Positions 11,901 through 22,952 of a stretch of DNA of 64,000 nucleotides are shown one piece after another; positions within the stretch are counted from its first letter, which is position 1; each line of letters begins with the position of its first letter. The stretch is from assembly GCA_022385805.1 (NCBI GenBank), contig MU277680.1:458780-522779 (forward strand). Reading direction: 5' to 3'. A program made the position numbers and the translations under genes. This DNA comes from Pilatotrama ljubarskyi. Taxonomy: Eukaryota; Basidiomycota; Agaricomycetes; Polyporales; Polyporaceae. The notes under the pieces were generated by a model. The model was not told the origin of the DNA, searched no databases, and saw nothing but the letters and a program-made list of their open reading frames with translations.

Positions 11901-14420
11901 CAACAGTAATAGAGTGGGGAGGCCACAGCCCACCGCGTTCACCTCCCCACAGCCGACCCCTGTCGCCTGGTGAGTCGACCTACGTTCGGGCGAAGTGATT
12001 TCCACTGATTCGCCGCTGTCCAGAACCTGAGTATCATACGCCATCACGTAATGTTACTTATGCAGTTCCATCTTGTTGTTTGCTGACGAGCCGCGCAAAA
12101 CAGGGTCTCGGCCGAGAACAGCCAGCGGTCCCACTGCTTGTGAGTGGCTTAGGAAGGTTTGCTGTGATGCATATGCTAACGTTGACAATGAGCAGATCCG
12201 ATTCCTCCCCCTCATTCGATCAGGGATGAGTTCGTCCCACATGTGCCCAGTGCGGCAGGTCCTGAGGCGCCTCTGCATCCACCGCCGACGGCCCCACGTA
12301 CCGTCCGTACAGTCGCAGAAGAACCGGAAGACATTCCCGAGGCCATTCATGTGCCCACTCCGATTCAGCGTCCCGTGTCCCCTGCGACAGCGGTGCCATA
12401 TGCAGAGATACCGGCGTCCCATGGGGACATGGCAGTCCCCATCCGCCCGCCTCCCGACACCGTTGCGACCCGTCCGTATTCAGGCCCAGGGGATGTCATG
12501 CTCGCTCAAGCGGAAGAGGACCGACAGGCACGCTTCGATGACCTTCGGGGTCAAATGGAACATATGCTAGGAGAACTCGAAGAGGAGGAAGCGAAGCGAG
12601 ATCAGAACTTCAGGGCGAACGAGGAGGAGCGCGAGAAGATCTTCGAAGAGCACGAGAGACGTCGCGACGAGGAGGCGCGAGCACGCCGTGATGGAATCTG
12701 GGATGAACTGGAACGGCGCCTGAACACGCTGCCCGTACCGACAGAGGGCGCATTGCCAGTCCCGCCGCCAGGCGTATCGATGGACGAAGGCAAGGTGCCC
12801 ATGCCTCAGCCGGAGGTACCCCCACCACCGCCGCCGGGAGAGGAACCTCCCCAGAGCGTCATACCGGCCATCTCGCCGGAAACGGAGTCCCTCATTCATT
12901 CCATGCGAGATGCCGCTACCCTCCATGCAGAGAACATCCGCGAGATCGTCGACCGTGAGCGAGAAGAACTCATCCGTGAACGGGAGGCCGCTCAGGCCGA
13001 GAGAGAACGCGCGCAAGCGGAAGCGGCGGCGGAGCGCGAGCGTATGCATGATGAATATCAGGCGCACATCCGCGCACTAGAATCCGAACTCAACGCGGTG
13101 CGCAAGGAACTCGAGGACGAGAAGATGGCCAGGACGGCGGAGGAGGCTGAGCGAAGAGAAACCGAGCGTGCGGAGATGCTGGAGCGTGACGAGTCCATGC
13201 GTGCGCAGCTCAGCGACATTACGAACCTCGTATCCGAACAGAGAGACGAGCTCGCGAGGAAGCGCGAGCTCATGGACCAGCGGTGGGAGTTCAAGCAGAA
13301 TCGCTGGGAGCAGAAGGACGCGGAGGACGCCCAGACCCGCAACATGCTCCAGCAACTCCTCGAGGGCCAAGCGGCGATGTTGCAAGCGCAAGAACAGTCC
13401 AAAGCAGATCTGCTGGAAGAGATGCGAGCCAGTGCGTAAAACGGTCTGTAACCGATTTGGCACCGCTGACGAAGATCGGCTTACAGACCAACGAGCGGCG
13501 CTGGACGCCATCGAACAGCAGCGAGCCGCATATGAGGCCACGATACGTGACATGGCCGAGGGTAAGCACTTCTGGCCCAAACCAGTAGCATTCATTGCTC
13601 ATTAGTCTTTGCAGCGTGGCGTGCCGACTGCGAGCAGCGCAAGCAGGAGACCATCGCAGCCATGGAAGCCACGGCAAATGAACGAGTCCCATACAATGTG
13701 CAAGGCGTGAGTAGTGCAGTCATCGTTCCGTAGTACTTGCTCACTCCTTCATCGTCAGTATCTCGACGAGTTCAGTCGTTCGCTTGCCACAGAGGTGCGC
13801 ATGCTACTGAGTGAAGTTGGGAAGCTGCGGGAAGACAAGCGCAACCTCGAATAGTGAGTGGAATAGCACGGACTGTGTTGAACAGCGCTGACATCGTCCT
13901 TCAGTCAAATCGGGGAGCTGCTCCAGTTCAAGTCGAAGTACGGCCCTGGTGGCGAGTTCGATCCCAGCTGGTCAGTCCTGGTCGTTGATCTACAGCCATT
14001 CGAGCATGGTGTTGACGAATTCTACAGGAAGCCCGCCATGACCTGCGTGCCCACGGACGCTGCGCAACAGCCCGAGCCTGCCCCGGCTCCCGAACCCGAA
14101 CCCGAGGTTCCGCAACCAGCGCCTAGCGCGTGGAGGTCGATCCACACTCGCGGCTCGCGCCGCTCCAGGAGGACTCAGGCTGCGGCTCCTCCCCCTCCGC
14201 CGCCTGAGCCTGCTCCTCAGACCCAGTCCTGGGCGACATGGCAACGTACGTGCAGCTACCAGTGTCATGCACGACATATATTGACGTACCACCCGCAGCG
14301 AACCCGGCGTTCCAGCCCTCGCCTCCTCCCCAGCAGGTCGAGCACCTTCTCGCGCCGCCTCAGGGTAGCCCGGGATTGTTTGGACCTCGCTCACCTCGCG
14401 AGTCTATCCATCGGGGATAG
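2910..14420 (+). CDS. Giant disordered PH-domain protein with coiled coils (~3,495 aa)
   Basis: Function unknown; probably a membrane-associated scaffold (inference). Eighteen exons join in frame: 2910-3042, 3125-4608, 4744-5117, 5174-7646, 7711-9318, 9353-9535, 9589-9639, 9698-9896, 9951-11969, 12024-12047, 12104-12139, 12196-13431, 13487-13561, 13615-13706, 13759-13853, 13905-13970, 14028-14245, 14299-14420. Residues 1-540 are Ser/Thr/Pro/Gly-rich. The third exon (about residues 540-664) matches a PH domain, with strands such as 'YLNVHAPPPYRWQRCQALLY' and a terminal helix ending 'RERVRWVSAIW'. Then come about 800 Ser/Thr/Pro-rich residues with a Cys-containing tandem repeat (1109-1172). Short helical blocks follow around 1540-1590, 1750-1800 and 2086-2168, then a Pro-rich region, an Arg/Ser-rich block (about 2625-2772), and a long acidic coiled coil (about 2960-3380). 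The tail is Pro-rich. The start at 2910 has 'gccaatga' context; a later start at 3175 would drop only about 60 residues. Splitting it into two genes is possible, but I see no internal promoter or stop. Confidence 0.8.
6172..6240 (+). repeat. Tandem 12-bp repeat encoding (S/T)GTY units
   Basis: Inside the large fourth exon of the PH-domain gene, a degenerate 12-bp unit encodes consecutive SGTY/TGTY tetrapeptides, about five copies, running into a Tyr/Ser-rich stretch. The Tyr spacing of four residues is regular although third bases vary, so the amino-acid pattern is better kept than the DNA. Confidence 0.75.
6507..6698 (+). repeat. Five-fold [YF]-x-T-x-x-x-C repeat
   Basis: Within the PH-domain giant (about residues 1109-1172) the motif recurs as YETAAPC, YETAEKC, YKTVPLC, YVTAEVC and FKTAECRC. 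Spacers are acidic and Ser/Pro/Glu-rich. Cysteine looks rare in the surrounding hundreds of residues, so this cluster stands out. It could bind metal, be lipidated or form disulfides; none of these is shown. Confidence 0.8.
10343..10426 (+). repeat. GPGM/GPM tandem repeat
   Basis: A 12-bp unit (ggtatgggacca) occurs three times in near-perfect tandem at 10,343-10,378 and then decays into ATGGG-containing variants. It encodes a run of MGPG, MGPA and MGPM units (about residues 2300-2328) in the Pro-rich part of the PH-domain giant. Such a repeat is prone to length change by slippage. Confidence 0.8.
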
Positions 14421-14977
14421 GCTTGATGGAAGTTGACTGTACTACCGTATACCGAGTGACGAGCTAACGACTACTGTACGACGCGCTGCTATCATCTAAA
14501 ACGACCGATGACTCTCTCATGATATGCTTTACGGATTCCTCTCGCCGCATGCTGTTTGTTGCTTCATATACCTTCATGTATGTCGATATCTTTGCATATG
14601 GATGTTTCTTGTCTCTCTAAGTGGTAGTGCGCACTGCACAGAGCATGACCGGTTGGAGTGGATCAATGTCGGGGCCGTTAGGCGCCCATGGATGGGAACT
14701 CGGGAGTGAAAGCTGAACGTAACACGAACGGTTTGATGCGCACCTCTGCTCTCTCCACTGGCTCCCCCGGGCATCGTCCTCTCTACACGCGGTCGCAGCG
14801 GCAGACTGGGACGTATAGTGGGTGATAGGACAGGAAGCGCAGGTGCGCTGTTGTTTGTCTCTGCCCTGGACAGCTGCTAAGGCCACTCGCTCTGAATCAC
14901 GCGGTGTCCTCTCGACTCCTCGACCTATTCCAGAGTCTTGCACTGGTCGTGCTTTCAGAAGGCTTTGAGCAACAGGG
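14421..14977 (+). promoter_or_regulatory. Spacer: 3' flank of PH-domain gene and promoter of the CDF gene
   Basis: About 560 bp separate two co-directional genes. The first 200 bp are AT-richer, as expected of a 3' untranslated region. No further gene is visible. The start of the next gene at 14,978 is preceded by 'gcaacaggg'. No specific binding motif could be assigned. Confidence 0.4.
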
Positions 14978-17502
14978 ATGGCACTGTCGGCGAGCATCCC
15001 TATCAATGGGAGCATGCACAGGAGAAAGTCGAGCAAGGACGAGGACGAGGACGAGGACAATGTGCTCGTCTTCCCGGCCCCCCAATCGCCCCCTGCGACC
15101 GCGCCGATATCGCAGGGCTTCACGCTCAATGGTGCCGCGCCCGACGAGAACGACACCGGGCTGCTGCCGCCACCCGTCCGCTCTCGCGTCACGTCGACGC
15201 CGTCGATACCCATGTCGCAGTCCGTCCCGGGACAGCCGGCATCTGCTGGCCCCTACCGCACCAGCTTCTCGATACCAAGACACCCTCCAACGAATGGGAC
15301 AGCACCGTCGTATGCAGCTCCTAACGGCAGACACCACGCTCCAGCGATGCGCCAGTCATTCTCGTTGCCCTCCTCCCATTCGCGTACGCGCTCAATATCG
15401 GGCCCGTTCTCTCCCGTTACGCCCTCTCCGCTCTCTACTTCGTTCCCTCCCAGCCAACTCTCTGTTCCTCCACTACACAAGCTTTCGTCCTCGTCCACTG
15501 CTCCCGAGTTGTACCAGCCCGGCTCGTCTCCTCCTGAGAATGGCGTGAAGATCTCGCAGCCACCCGCACACACTCGGAGGCATTCGCGCTTGCACTCCCG
15601 CAATCTCTCTATCTACTTCCCGCGCCCAGGATCCCTCCCCTCAACTAGCATCGCCGAGGATGGTGCTCAAGAGCTTGACTTTGGTGGGTCTTCGCCGGTC
15701 GACGAGGGTGTGCCCCTCCCCACCGCATCTCCTGGACCGGGCCAGCGCACATTCCGTGAAGGCTTCACCTTCGGGGCGCGTCCGCCTTCGTCCACCTCGT
15801 CCGCAACGCATCCCATGCCTCCGATGAAACCATCGTCGAGCGGGACGTCGCGGCGCGGACACCATCACAAACACTCGCTCTCACATAACTTCTTCTCCTT
15901 CCTGGAGCCCGGCGCGCAGAGTGCCCCTGGTGAACTGCACACGCAGCCTACGCCCATTCCCGTGAGCCCGTGGGCGCCGATATCCCCCTTCCCGAGCAGC
16001 AACTCCCTCAACGGAGAGAAGATCGAGAACGGGCATGCGGCGAACGGGGTCGCCACCAAGCCCCGCGATAAGAGCCCAGTAGGCAGGATCCGCGTGTCTC
16101 CGAACGTTTCCCCGCTGGCTGTATGCGCAGCTGTCGGCCAGTTCGTACTGGGCGCGTGGCTATGGATCACAGGGCAGCAGGTAGGATCGTTATCGTGCAC
16201 CGGGCTTGGTTACTGGGTCGTGTTCGACGCAATCGGTGTGGCGCTGGGCCACATCCTCCCTAACCGTCTCGCGCGCCCTGAAATGGAGGCACAGACGCGT
16301 CGAGCATATGGGTGAGCCACAATGGTCGCGTTATTTCACGCTGAGTGCTGACCATGCCGCATGGCCTTATGTTCACCAGGAATGCGCGGATCGAGACGGT
16401 TATGACGTTCGCGCAGTCTGTATACCTCATTTTCACGTCCGTGTACGTCTGCAAGGAGACACTCGAGCATCTACTGCTCTCTTCAGGGGAGGGACACCAC
16501 CACCATCACGGGGATGAGGTGTCGTCTGTCTTTGGGTGCGTGGTGCCCGCTGTCGCATGTAGTGGCTGTCGTGCTGAGGCTGAGGCAGCATCGACTTTCC
16601 CATTCGCCTACTATTTATTGCCTTCGTTTCGCTCTTGACCACTGCTATCGCATTCAACAACCATTCGAAGCTCGTCAGCAGTAGGCGTCCGACCTGATAG
16701 CTTTTAAGCTCTGCGGAATAAACTAACGAATTCCGTGCAGCGGCGGGTAACCACATCCCCTCACTAGCATCGTTGCTCCCGGCCCGTTCCCGATACCGTG
16801 CATCTGCGCTCGCATACCCTCCTTTGCTGAACAATATCCTCACCAACCCCTACACCATCGCCCCCGTTCTTTTTGCCGCCTGCGTGCTGTTCACCGCAAC
16901 TTCTGTTCCTCCGTAAGCGTTGCACATCTCTACTACTCGCGCGTTCTAACGCTATACTTGCAGACGTCAACATCGGCCGATTGACCTCATCCTCGCCGCT
17001 GTCCAAACAGCGGTGACATTCAAACTGGCGTACCGCGCAGCGGTAGCGCTCGGCGCCGTCTTGCTCCAGACGTCCCCGGCACGGGGACTCGCGGGCGGAC
17101 GAATGGAGGCCTTTCTCCGCGCCATGCGCGAGGTAAGTTTTTCCCGGGATCCCGCGTCTCCATGCCTGTCTGACACGTCCGAAGATCGAGCGCCATCCCC
17201 AAGTCTTGCACCTCCCCGCCCCGCACATCTGGCAACTCACCCCGAGCCTCGCTCTGCCCGACGGCGACGTCGTATCGCCGTACGCGCCCGTGTCCTCCGC
17301 GGCTGACAAGGCGCAGGGTCCCGCGCAGTCGCTCGTGGTCACACTGGAGCTCCATGTGCGGCACGACCTCGAGGACGCGGAAGTGCTGAGGCTGACGCGG
17401 TGGGCGTGGGAGCGGTGCGTGCATGCGCTGCATTTCGGGACGAGGGGCGGCGAGGGGGGCGAAGGCGAGGCGGAGGTCACTGTTGGGATCGTGAAGGGAT
17501 AG
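14978..17502 (+). CDS. ZRG17: Zrg17-like CDF-family zinc transporter subunit
   Basis: Member of the cation diffusion facilitator family that in yeasts works with a partner CDF protein to supply zinc to the early secretory pathway (family knowledge). Six exons (14978-16311, 16380-16535, 16589-16680, 16741-16912, 16964-17132, 17185-17502) join to 746 aa. Residues 1-350 are a Ser/Pro-rich cytosolic extension with an acidic DEDEDED run near the start and a conserved-looking 'HHHKHSLSHNFFSF'. Hydrophobic segments follow: two near the end of exon 1 (AVCAAVGQFVLGAWLW; YWVVFDAIGVALGHI), 'TVMTFAQSVYLIFTSVYVC' in exon 2, one each in exons 3 and 4, and one near 'LILAAVQTAVTFKLAYRAAV' in exon 5. A GEGHHHHHGDE loop follows the third. 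The C-terminal domain (SLVVTLELHVRHDLED) fits the CDF cytosolic fold. The usual membrane metal-site His/Asp pairs are not seen. Orthology to Zrg17 is inferred from architecture. Confidence 0.82.
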
Positions 17503-17932
17503 GATAGTTCGGCTGAGAGAAGATGCGTTCGAGTGTAGGAGAAGGAGGGGGAGACGGTTGGCTGAGGTGTGATGGACACGCCGACGGCGACTGCGTTGGA
17601 TATACATGGGCCTGATATCTGTATACCTCCGTTAATGGCATGCTCAGTATACCTTTCGATGTCGACCTTCGTTCGACAGCTTTGCCATTTGCAGGGATAG
17701 GCGTCTCACCTGGGTCTGTCCATCGACAGTTCCGCTATTACCTGAGTATGGCTAGCACCGCAGGCGCCTGAGCCCGTCGCGCGGCGCGCCCTCTAAAGCC
17801 TCTCCAACAAGCTGTAGAATTCCACCCTCGTAGCATCTACTCGCCGCGCCCTTGTATAACACTCGCCTGCGCTGTACAGCACGCTAGCGACCCGAAAAAC
17901 CGTTCATTAGGCCTGTCTAGTTGGTCAGCGCA
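17503..17932. other. Spacer before the PAP2 gene
   Basis: Roughly 430 bp between two plus-strand genes. I see no ORF of note or repeat. The last 100 bases should carry the promoter and leader of the phosphatase gene. Confidence 0.4.
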
Positions 17933-18571
17933 ATGAGCGACGCTTCCTGGCCTTGGTGGCTCTATGCCCTCGACAAGGCACGACTATCCTTCTTGCGCTG
18001 ACGCACGCACTAATTTCGTAGACGAACGCGATAGTGACGACCCTAACGGGGAGCTTTTTGCTCTACACGCGCTCGGCGGGCGTCGCGTACTTCACAGCGG
18101 GTGCGCTGCTCTGCTCGGTCACCGTCAAGATCCTCAAGCGGTGTTTCCGCCAGCCCCGCCCGGTCATCGTCAATGGGCGGCGGAAGAAGACGTATGGGTG
18201 CGTCTCCCGTCCCCCAGCTGCTGCAAGCAGTAGTAAATGTTGAAGACCTCGAGGCGTGAAATAGGATGCCGAGCACGCATTCAGCGACGATCACGTACTT
18301 CGCGACGTACATCTCCCTCGCATGCGCGTACCTCCCCATTCACCCGTCACTCCCTGCCTCCCCCTTGCTCTCGCGCGTCCTGCCGCCATTAGTCGTCGTA
18401 CCCTTGGCGAGCACGATTGCGGTATCGAGGATATGGCTCGGGCATCATACATGGCCTCAAGTCGCGGCGGGATGCGCGTACGGGTTGCTGTTCGCGCCGG
18501 TCTGGTTCAAGCTGTGGGCGGGAGGGTTGAACGAGCATGGAGGGATGCTGGAGGATATGCTTTCCATATGA
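17933..18571 (+). CDS. CAX4: Dolichyldiphosphatase-like PAP2 phosphatase
   Basis: Probably removes a phosphate from dolichyl diphosphate on the lumenal side of the ER so the lipid can be reused in protein N-glycosylation (known role of the Cax4/DOLPP1 family). Three exons join to 175 aa: 17933-17977, 18022-18197, 18265-18571. The three PAP2 motifs are present: 'KRCFRQPRP' (motif 1), 'YGMPSTHSA' (motif 2) and 'SRIWLGHHTWPQV' (motif 3), with hydrophobic helices between and after them. The N-terminus (MSDASWPWWLYALDK) is short compared with yeast and human relatives of about 230 aa. The first intron has a GC donor (AAG|GCACGA) rather than GT and is only 44 bp. If that splice is wrong, the true start may differ, but exons 2 and 3 are secure. 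Confidence 0.85.
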
Positions 18572-20365
18572 AAGCCACTGTGGTATGTCTCCGGCTTCAT
18601 CTCATAGCTATCGTGCAGTATCATGTACTCCGGAAGGAGAGGGAGTCACATTGCCGCGAAGCGAAACAGGCACAGCAAGCAGTGCGAGCACTCACTGCCT
18701 GCAGTTTACGCTTATGCCGTCCCGGAAGACTCCCCCACGAGCCCTGGTGAGCTTGTATAGGGTCTCATCCTGAGGCCAATTGATACTGTATAAGTACCGC
18801 TCCGCCCACGCTGGATCCGAGATTGCTCGCCCCGACTTACTCTCTTCGCTCGCGGTTGCACAGGCAGCAGACCTCATCCCGCGGCGACCAGTAGATCGTA
18901 CACTGCTCTTAAGCTTTCCCTTTCCCTTTCCCTGACGCTCGACAGTCATCCCGAGCGCGTTCCAGATTCGTGCACGCCTCCTGAACTTTAGGAGCATGAG
19001 CGTTAAACACTGGCCCGAGTGCGGCCTTGATGGCCAGAATAAATGCAGAAACGCGGTGCGGACTGCGGAGCCTGTGAGAGGACATGAGGCGATGTCGTAT
19101 TCGCAGTTCCGACCTCATTCGCAGTCTACTATACCCTGAATGGGACGCATGGAGTTCGAACGAGGACGGTGCTTGGTTCAACTGACCCCTCCGCACTACG
19201 AGAATTGATAGTCCGCCCAGACGATAGAACGCGAACGAAGTACGTGGCGTACTCTGTGTATGTGCTTTCCGTGACTATTTGGCAAATCATGCAGCTTCCC
19301 ACAATCACCCGAAAACTGCTCTCCTTTTAGGGGTCACCTCGACTAAACACATCTGTCGGAATACAGGTGCGATCTTCAAGTTCCCGAGCTCTAGCGCTCT
19401 CACACTCAGACCACACCCCATGGCAGCCCATACCGAGCTTGATACTGCAGAGCAGTGTACGTTATTTCTCCCTGAGCTCTCGACCGTGACGCACTGCTGA
19501 GCGCTCTCTTCTTGGTTAACCGCTTTTCAGGCCGTCGGGCCTGAGCCCGAGGGTCCGAGCCCCAGTGCTAGATAGATCCAGGTCCCCTGTCCGTAAGTAG
19601 GTTCGGGCTGCATGCTGAGCGGTAGCCAGTGACTGATAAGCCGGAGCCCAGATGCATGCCCTGACAGCCCTTTGAATTGACCTCACCTATGTTCGGACTC
19701 CGTAGCGCCGTTGCACCGCTCTGCATTTATTATGTGGTTCTCAATGAAGCTATTCATGCAAGGTTCATCGGACCACCTGCGGTACCAGGACCGGACAACC
19801 ATACCCTGCATATGCAACGCAACCAGCCGTAACCACTCCTGCCGATAGCTGAGTCCGTACTTACTTTCCTCACTCGACACGACTCACTGAAGAGAAGCAT
19901 GTACACCGCGTCGCTCGCTCAAGATGCCCTCCAAGACGTAGATGACCACGTCTCGGATATCGCAGTTTTCCCTACAACCGCCGCGTACGTGATTGTGATT
20001 CAATGCACTTTGTGGTGGTACTTGAGCGCCGGTGCGGGCACCGGGAGAAAGATGTCAGACGTGATGGTGCTGGAATGCTGACTACGAACTTACCTGGAGG
20101 TCAACAGAGTGTAGAAGGCCTGACGTCCCGGATGCTTTCGGCATGCACGAGGAACGGACTCGATAAGGCCACAAGACTCTGCCAACAACTCGCCTCCGCC
20201 TTGGTCCACATCCCTCGCCTTCCCTCGCCCTTCTCAACCTCTTTCACCTCCATCGAGTGCCGAATCGTACGCACGGCTGTACACACCGCGACTAGCCAGA
20301 CTTCGGTTAGTAGCGAACATCAGCCCCCTCGTCCGTGCTCACCCTGCATTGTTTCGTAGCCAGTC
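18572..20365. other. Gene-free spacer of 1.8 kb
   Basis: Only short unconvincing frames are found on either strand. No tRNA-like sequence, transposon end or tandem repeat was recognised. A GC-rich patch near 19,525-19,565 can pair weakly with itself. The stretch ends in pyrimidine-rich sequence directly before the HET gene. Confidence 0.45.
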
Positions 20366-22520
20366 ATGTGGTTGCTCAAGGTCTCTACTGAACGTGACAG
20401 GCTCGAATTACACCACTTCAACAGCACCGATGAGGTCGAGGCTCGAGGCGGCTACGCAATCCTTTCGCACGTCTGGACCCGTGATCCCACGGATGGAAAG
20501 CCTGATGAACAGTCCTTCCAGGAGGTCCGGAGGTTACAGGCCGAGGACGTGTCCTACCGGGACTGGCGAACTAGCAGGAAGGTCCGAAACTGCATCCGCG
20601 TCGCCAAGGAGTATGGGTTTGGCTGGGTCTGGCTCGACACCTGTTGCATTGACAAGACGAGCAGCGCCGAGCTGGAGGAAGCGATCAACTCGATGTACAG
20701 GTGGTACGCTGAGGCGCGAATCTGCTTCGCCTACCTCTCCGATGTCATCGATCCCAAAGAGCCGCTCGATGGCGAGAAGTCTGCCTTCCGCAACAGCGCG
20801 TGGTTCAAGCGTTGTTGGACGCTCCAGGAACTGATCGCCCCGCACAATCTCATCTTCCTATCGAGCGAGTGGCAGTACCTCGGGACCAAGTCCGGGTTGG
20901 CTAGCCTGCTGCAGACGATCACCGGCATTGATATGGACGTGTTGACGTTCTATCGCCCGCTGGAACAAGTGAGCGTCGGGCGCAGAATGTCTTGGGCCGC
21001 CCGCCGCCATGCGACCAGGGTGGAGGACGAGGCATACTCACTTCTGGGTCTCTTCGGTGTCTCGTTGCCGACGATCTATGGAGAGGGCAGGCGCGCCTTC
21101 CAGCGATTACAGGAGGAGATAATGAGGCGGTCCCCAGATCCGACTCTCTTCGCGTGGGGGAGGATGATGCTCCCTCAAGACATCCCCCGATGTCATATTG
21201 CAAAAGCCCCATTCGCTCACTCGGATAGCAGCTCCTTCTTCGCTCCCAATCCTTCCGCCTTCAAGCAGTCGGGCAGATTCAGACGAGCGCCCACTTCCAA
21301 GATCCGTGACGCCGTCCGTAAATGGTGCGCTGTTACCGACGCTGACACGGCGAGTCGTTCTTTATTAGGAGTTGAACAACATGTAGCTCATACCGTATTT
21401 GCAGCTCGCAGTCCGTGAACATGCGATCACAAGTCACGGCATCCGCTGTTTCTTCGATATTATCGAAGGAAGACCGTTCTCTCTCGCGTTGCTCGATTGC
21501 ATGGACTCCGATCGCTGCGTCGCCCTCCTCCTATGGCCGCGGTCGCCATCTGCAGATGCGCACCTTCCTCTGAATACCGTCGGAGTTGTATCGGTATGCG
21601 ATAGCGGGACCCCTAGTAGCGCCAAATGTACGACGAAGGGACCGCATGAGAAGCTGGGACTCTACAGGTTGATCCTCCTGACATCGGCTCCCGTCACGTT
21701 TGGCTGGTCTCCGGCTCCTTTCGACGACTCGAAGAAAGCAGCGAAGCCGGAGCTACGTACCAAGGTGGTCTATATGACCAGTACCCTAGGGCACGCAACA
21801 CACCCCTGGACAAACATCTCCCAACCACGAGCAACGCTGGTACTCGTTCCCGTGTGGCTTCCCGTCTATCTTGACCGCTTTGGCTTCAAGCTGGTCTGGA
21901 AGCGCGGCCCTGGCATTCTGGGGAAGCCCATCGGGCCGCCCTTCACGCTCAGTGTTGTTCAGCGGTCAGACAAGACGGGGAGCTCGGGCTCGGAGCGATT
22001 CAGAGTTGAAGTGAATCTTTGCGGCCATGGACAGCTTGTCGTGGGCGTGAACTTCATCACCTCAGAACAAGTCCAAGCTCCTGGTAACAATCCTCGCACG
22101 CGCTATGCTCACATCCAGGCACCAAGCCTCGGGCCACTGTTGTTCGGGGACACAAAGAAAATAGTCAGGGTGGATGTTACACGAGGGCCCCCTTCCACGG
22201 CGTACTGCCTCGACTTTTCGCTTGAGGGCGACGACTATACCACCTTGAGGGACCCCGCTGAGAAGGACCGCGTGCGGACGTCCCAACCGCGGCGCCTGCG
22301 AGACATCTGCTCCAAACCACCCCCCGTCGACTCTGATCTCCACCTCGATAAACCCTCACAGGCCTCACAGGTCAAGGCCATCAAGCGGCCAGTATTACCG
22401 CCGCAGCACAGCTACCGTGGCACCCTCTCGACTAAAGCGCCGACTCCGAAGAAGGCGGAAGCCGGACCGGTATCTCCTACAAATGCGCGGCGTCCATTAC
22501 CACGTGCCCCTACGAACTAG
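20366..22520 (+). CDS. HET-domain protein (heterokaryon-incompatibility type)
   Basis: HET domains trigger cell death after recognition of non-self in some ascomycetes; in basidiomycetes the family is large and mostly untested. The first exon starts MWLLKVSTERDRLELHHF and carries the family blocks in order: 'YAILSHVW', 'GFGWVWLDTCCIDK', 'MYRWYAEARICFAYL', 'WFKRCWTLQELIAP' and 'RVEDEAYSLLGLFGVSLPTI' followed by YGEG. An intron then joins to a second exon beginning near 'AVREHAITSHGIRCFF', the short block that usually follows HET domains. I place the intron between about 21,300 and 21,411 but cannot fix the donor. The C-terminal ~330 residues lack a recognisable NACHT, WD40 or ankyrin module and end in a basic Pro-rich tail (total about 690 aa). 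It is convergent with SURF6. Confidence 0.85.
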
Positions 22521-22952
22521 AGCCCGGAGCCGCTCAGCCTGCTCAGCTTGGTATAGTTACTGTAATAGTACACGACCGGGAAACCCGAAGGACCGTGACG
22601 GACTCATGTAAAGTGATATTCCGGACAACTCAGCGCTCACCACTGACACCAGTGCGCTCCTCGAATAGGCGAGTCCACGTGCGTCTCAGTCTAACGACTG
22701 ACGTGGTAAGTTGAAGTAGGGTGGGTCAGGGGTGGGTGCACAGGACACTGTCGGTATTTCTTTATCTTAGCCCGGTGGATTGCTCTGTCCCCAGGGGATG
22801 CAATCCTTGCTATCTCGTTGTTACTGTCAGCGATCCGCCGCAGCTATAGGCGGACAACGAATTTGCTGTGGAATGGAGAGATAGGAAAACAAGGAGCAGA
22901 AGCACAGCGAGTAGTGACACGGACCACAAGCGCGCAGAAGTAGGTGTACACA
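22521..22952. other. Convergent 3' spacer between HET and SURF6 genes
   Basis: About 430 bp shared by the 3' ends of two converging genes. No ORF or repeat of note. Transcripts from the two sides may overlap here, which the sequence alone cannot show. Confidence 0.4.

Noticed and set aside
8992..14420. Separate second gene for the coiled-coil part of the PH-domain giant
   Set aside because: Every junction from 9,318 to 14,299 uses good GT-AG ends and keeps the frame, with no stop or promoter-like gap. The single-gene model is simpler, although transcripts could still prove otherwise.
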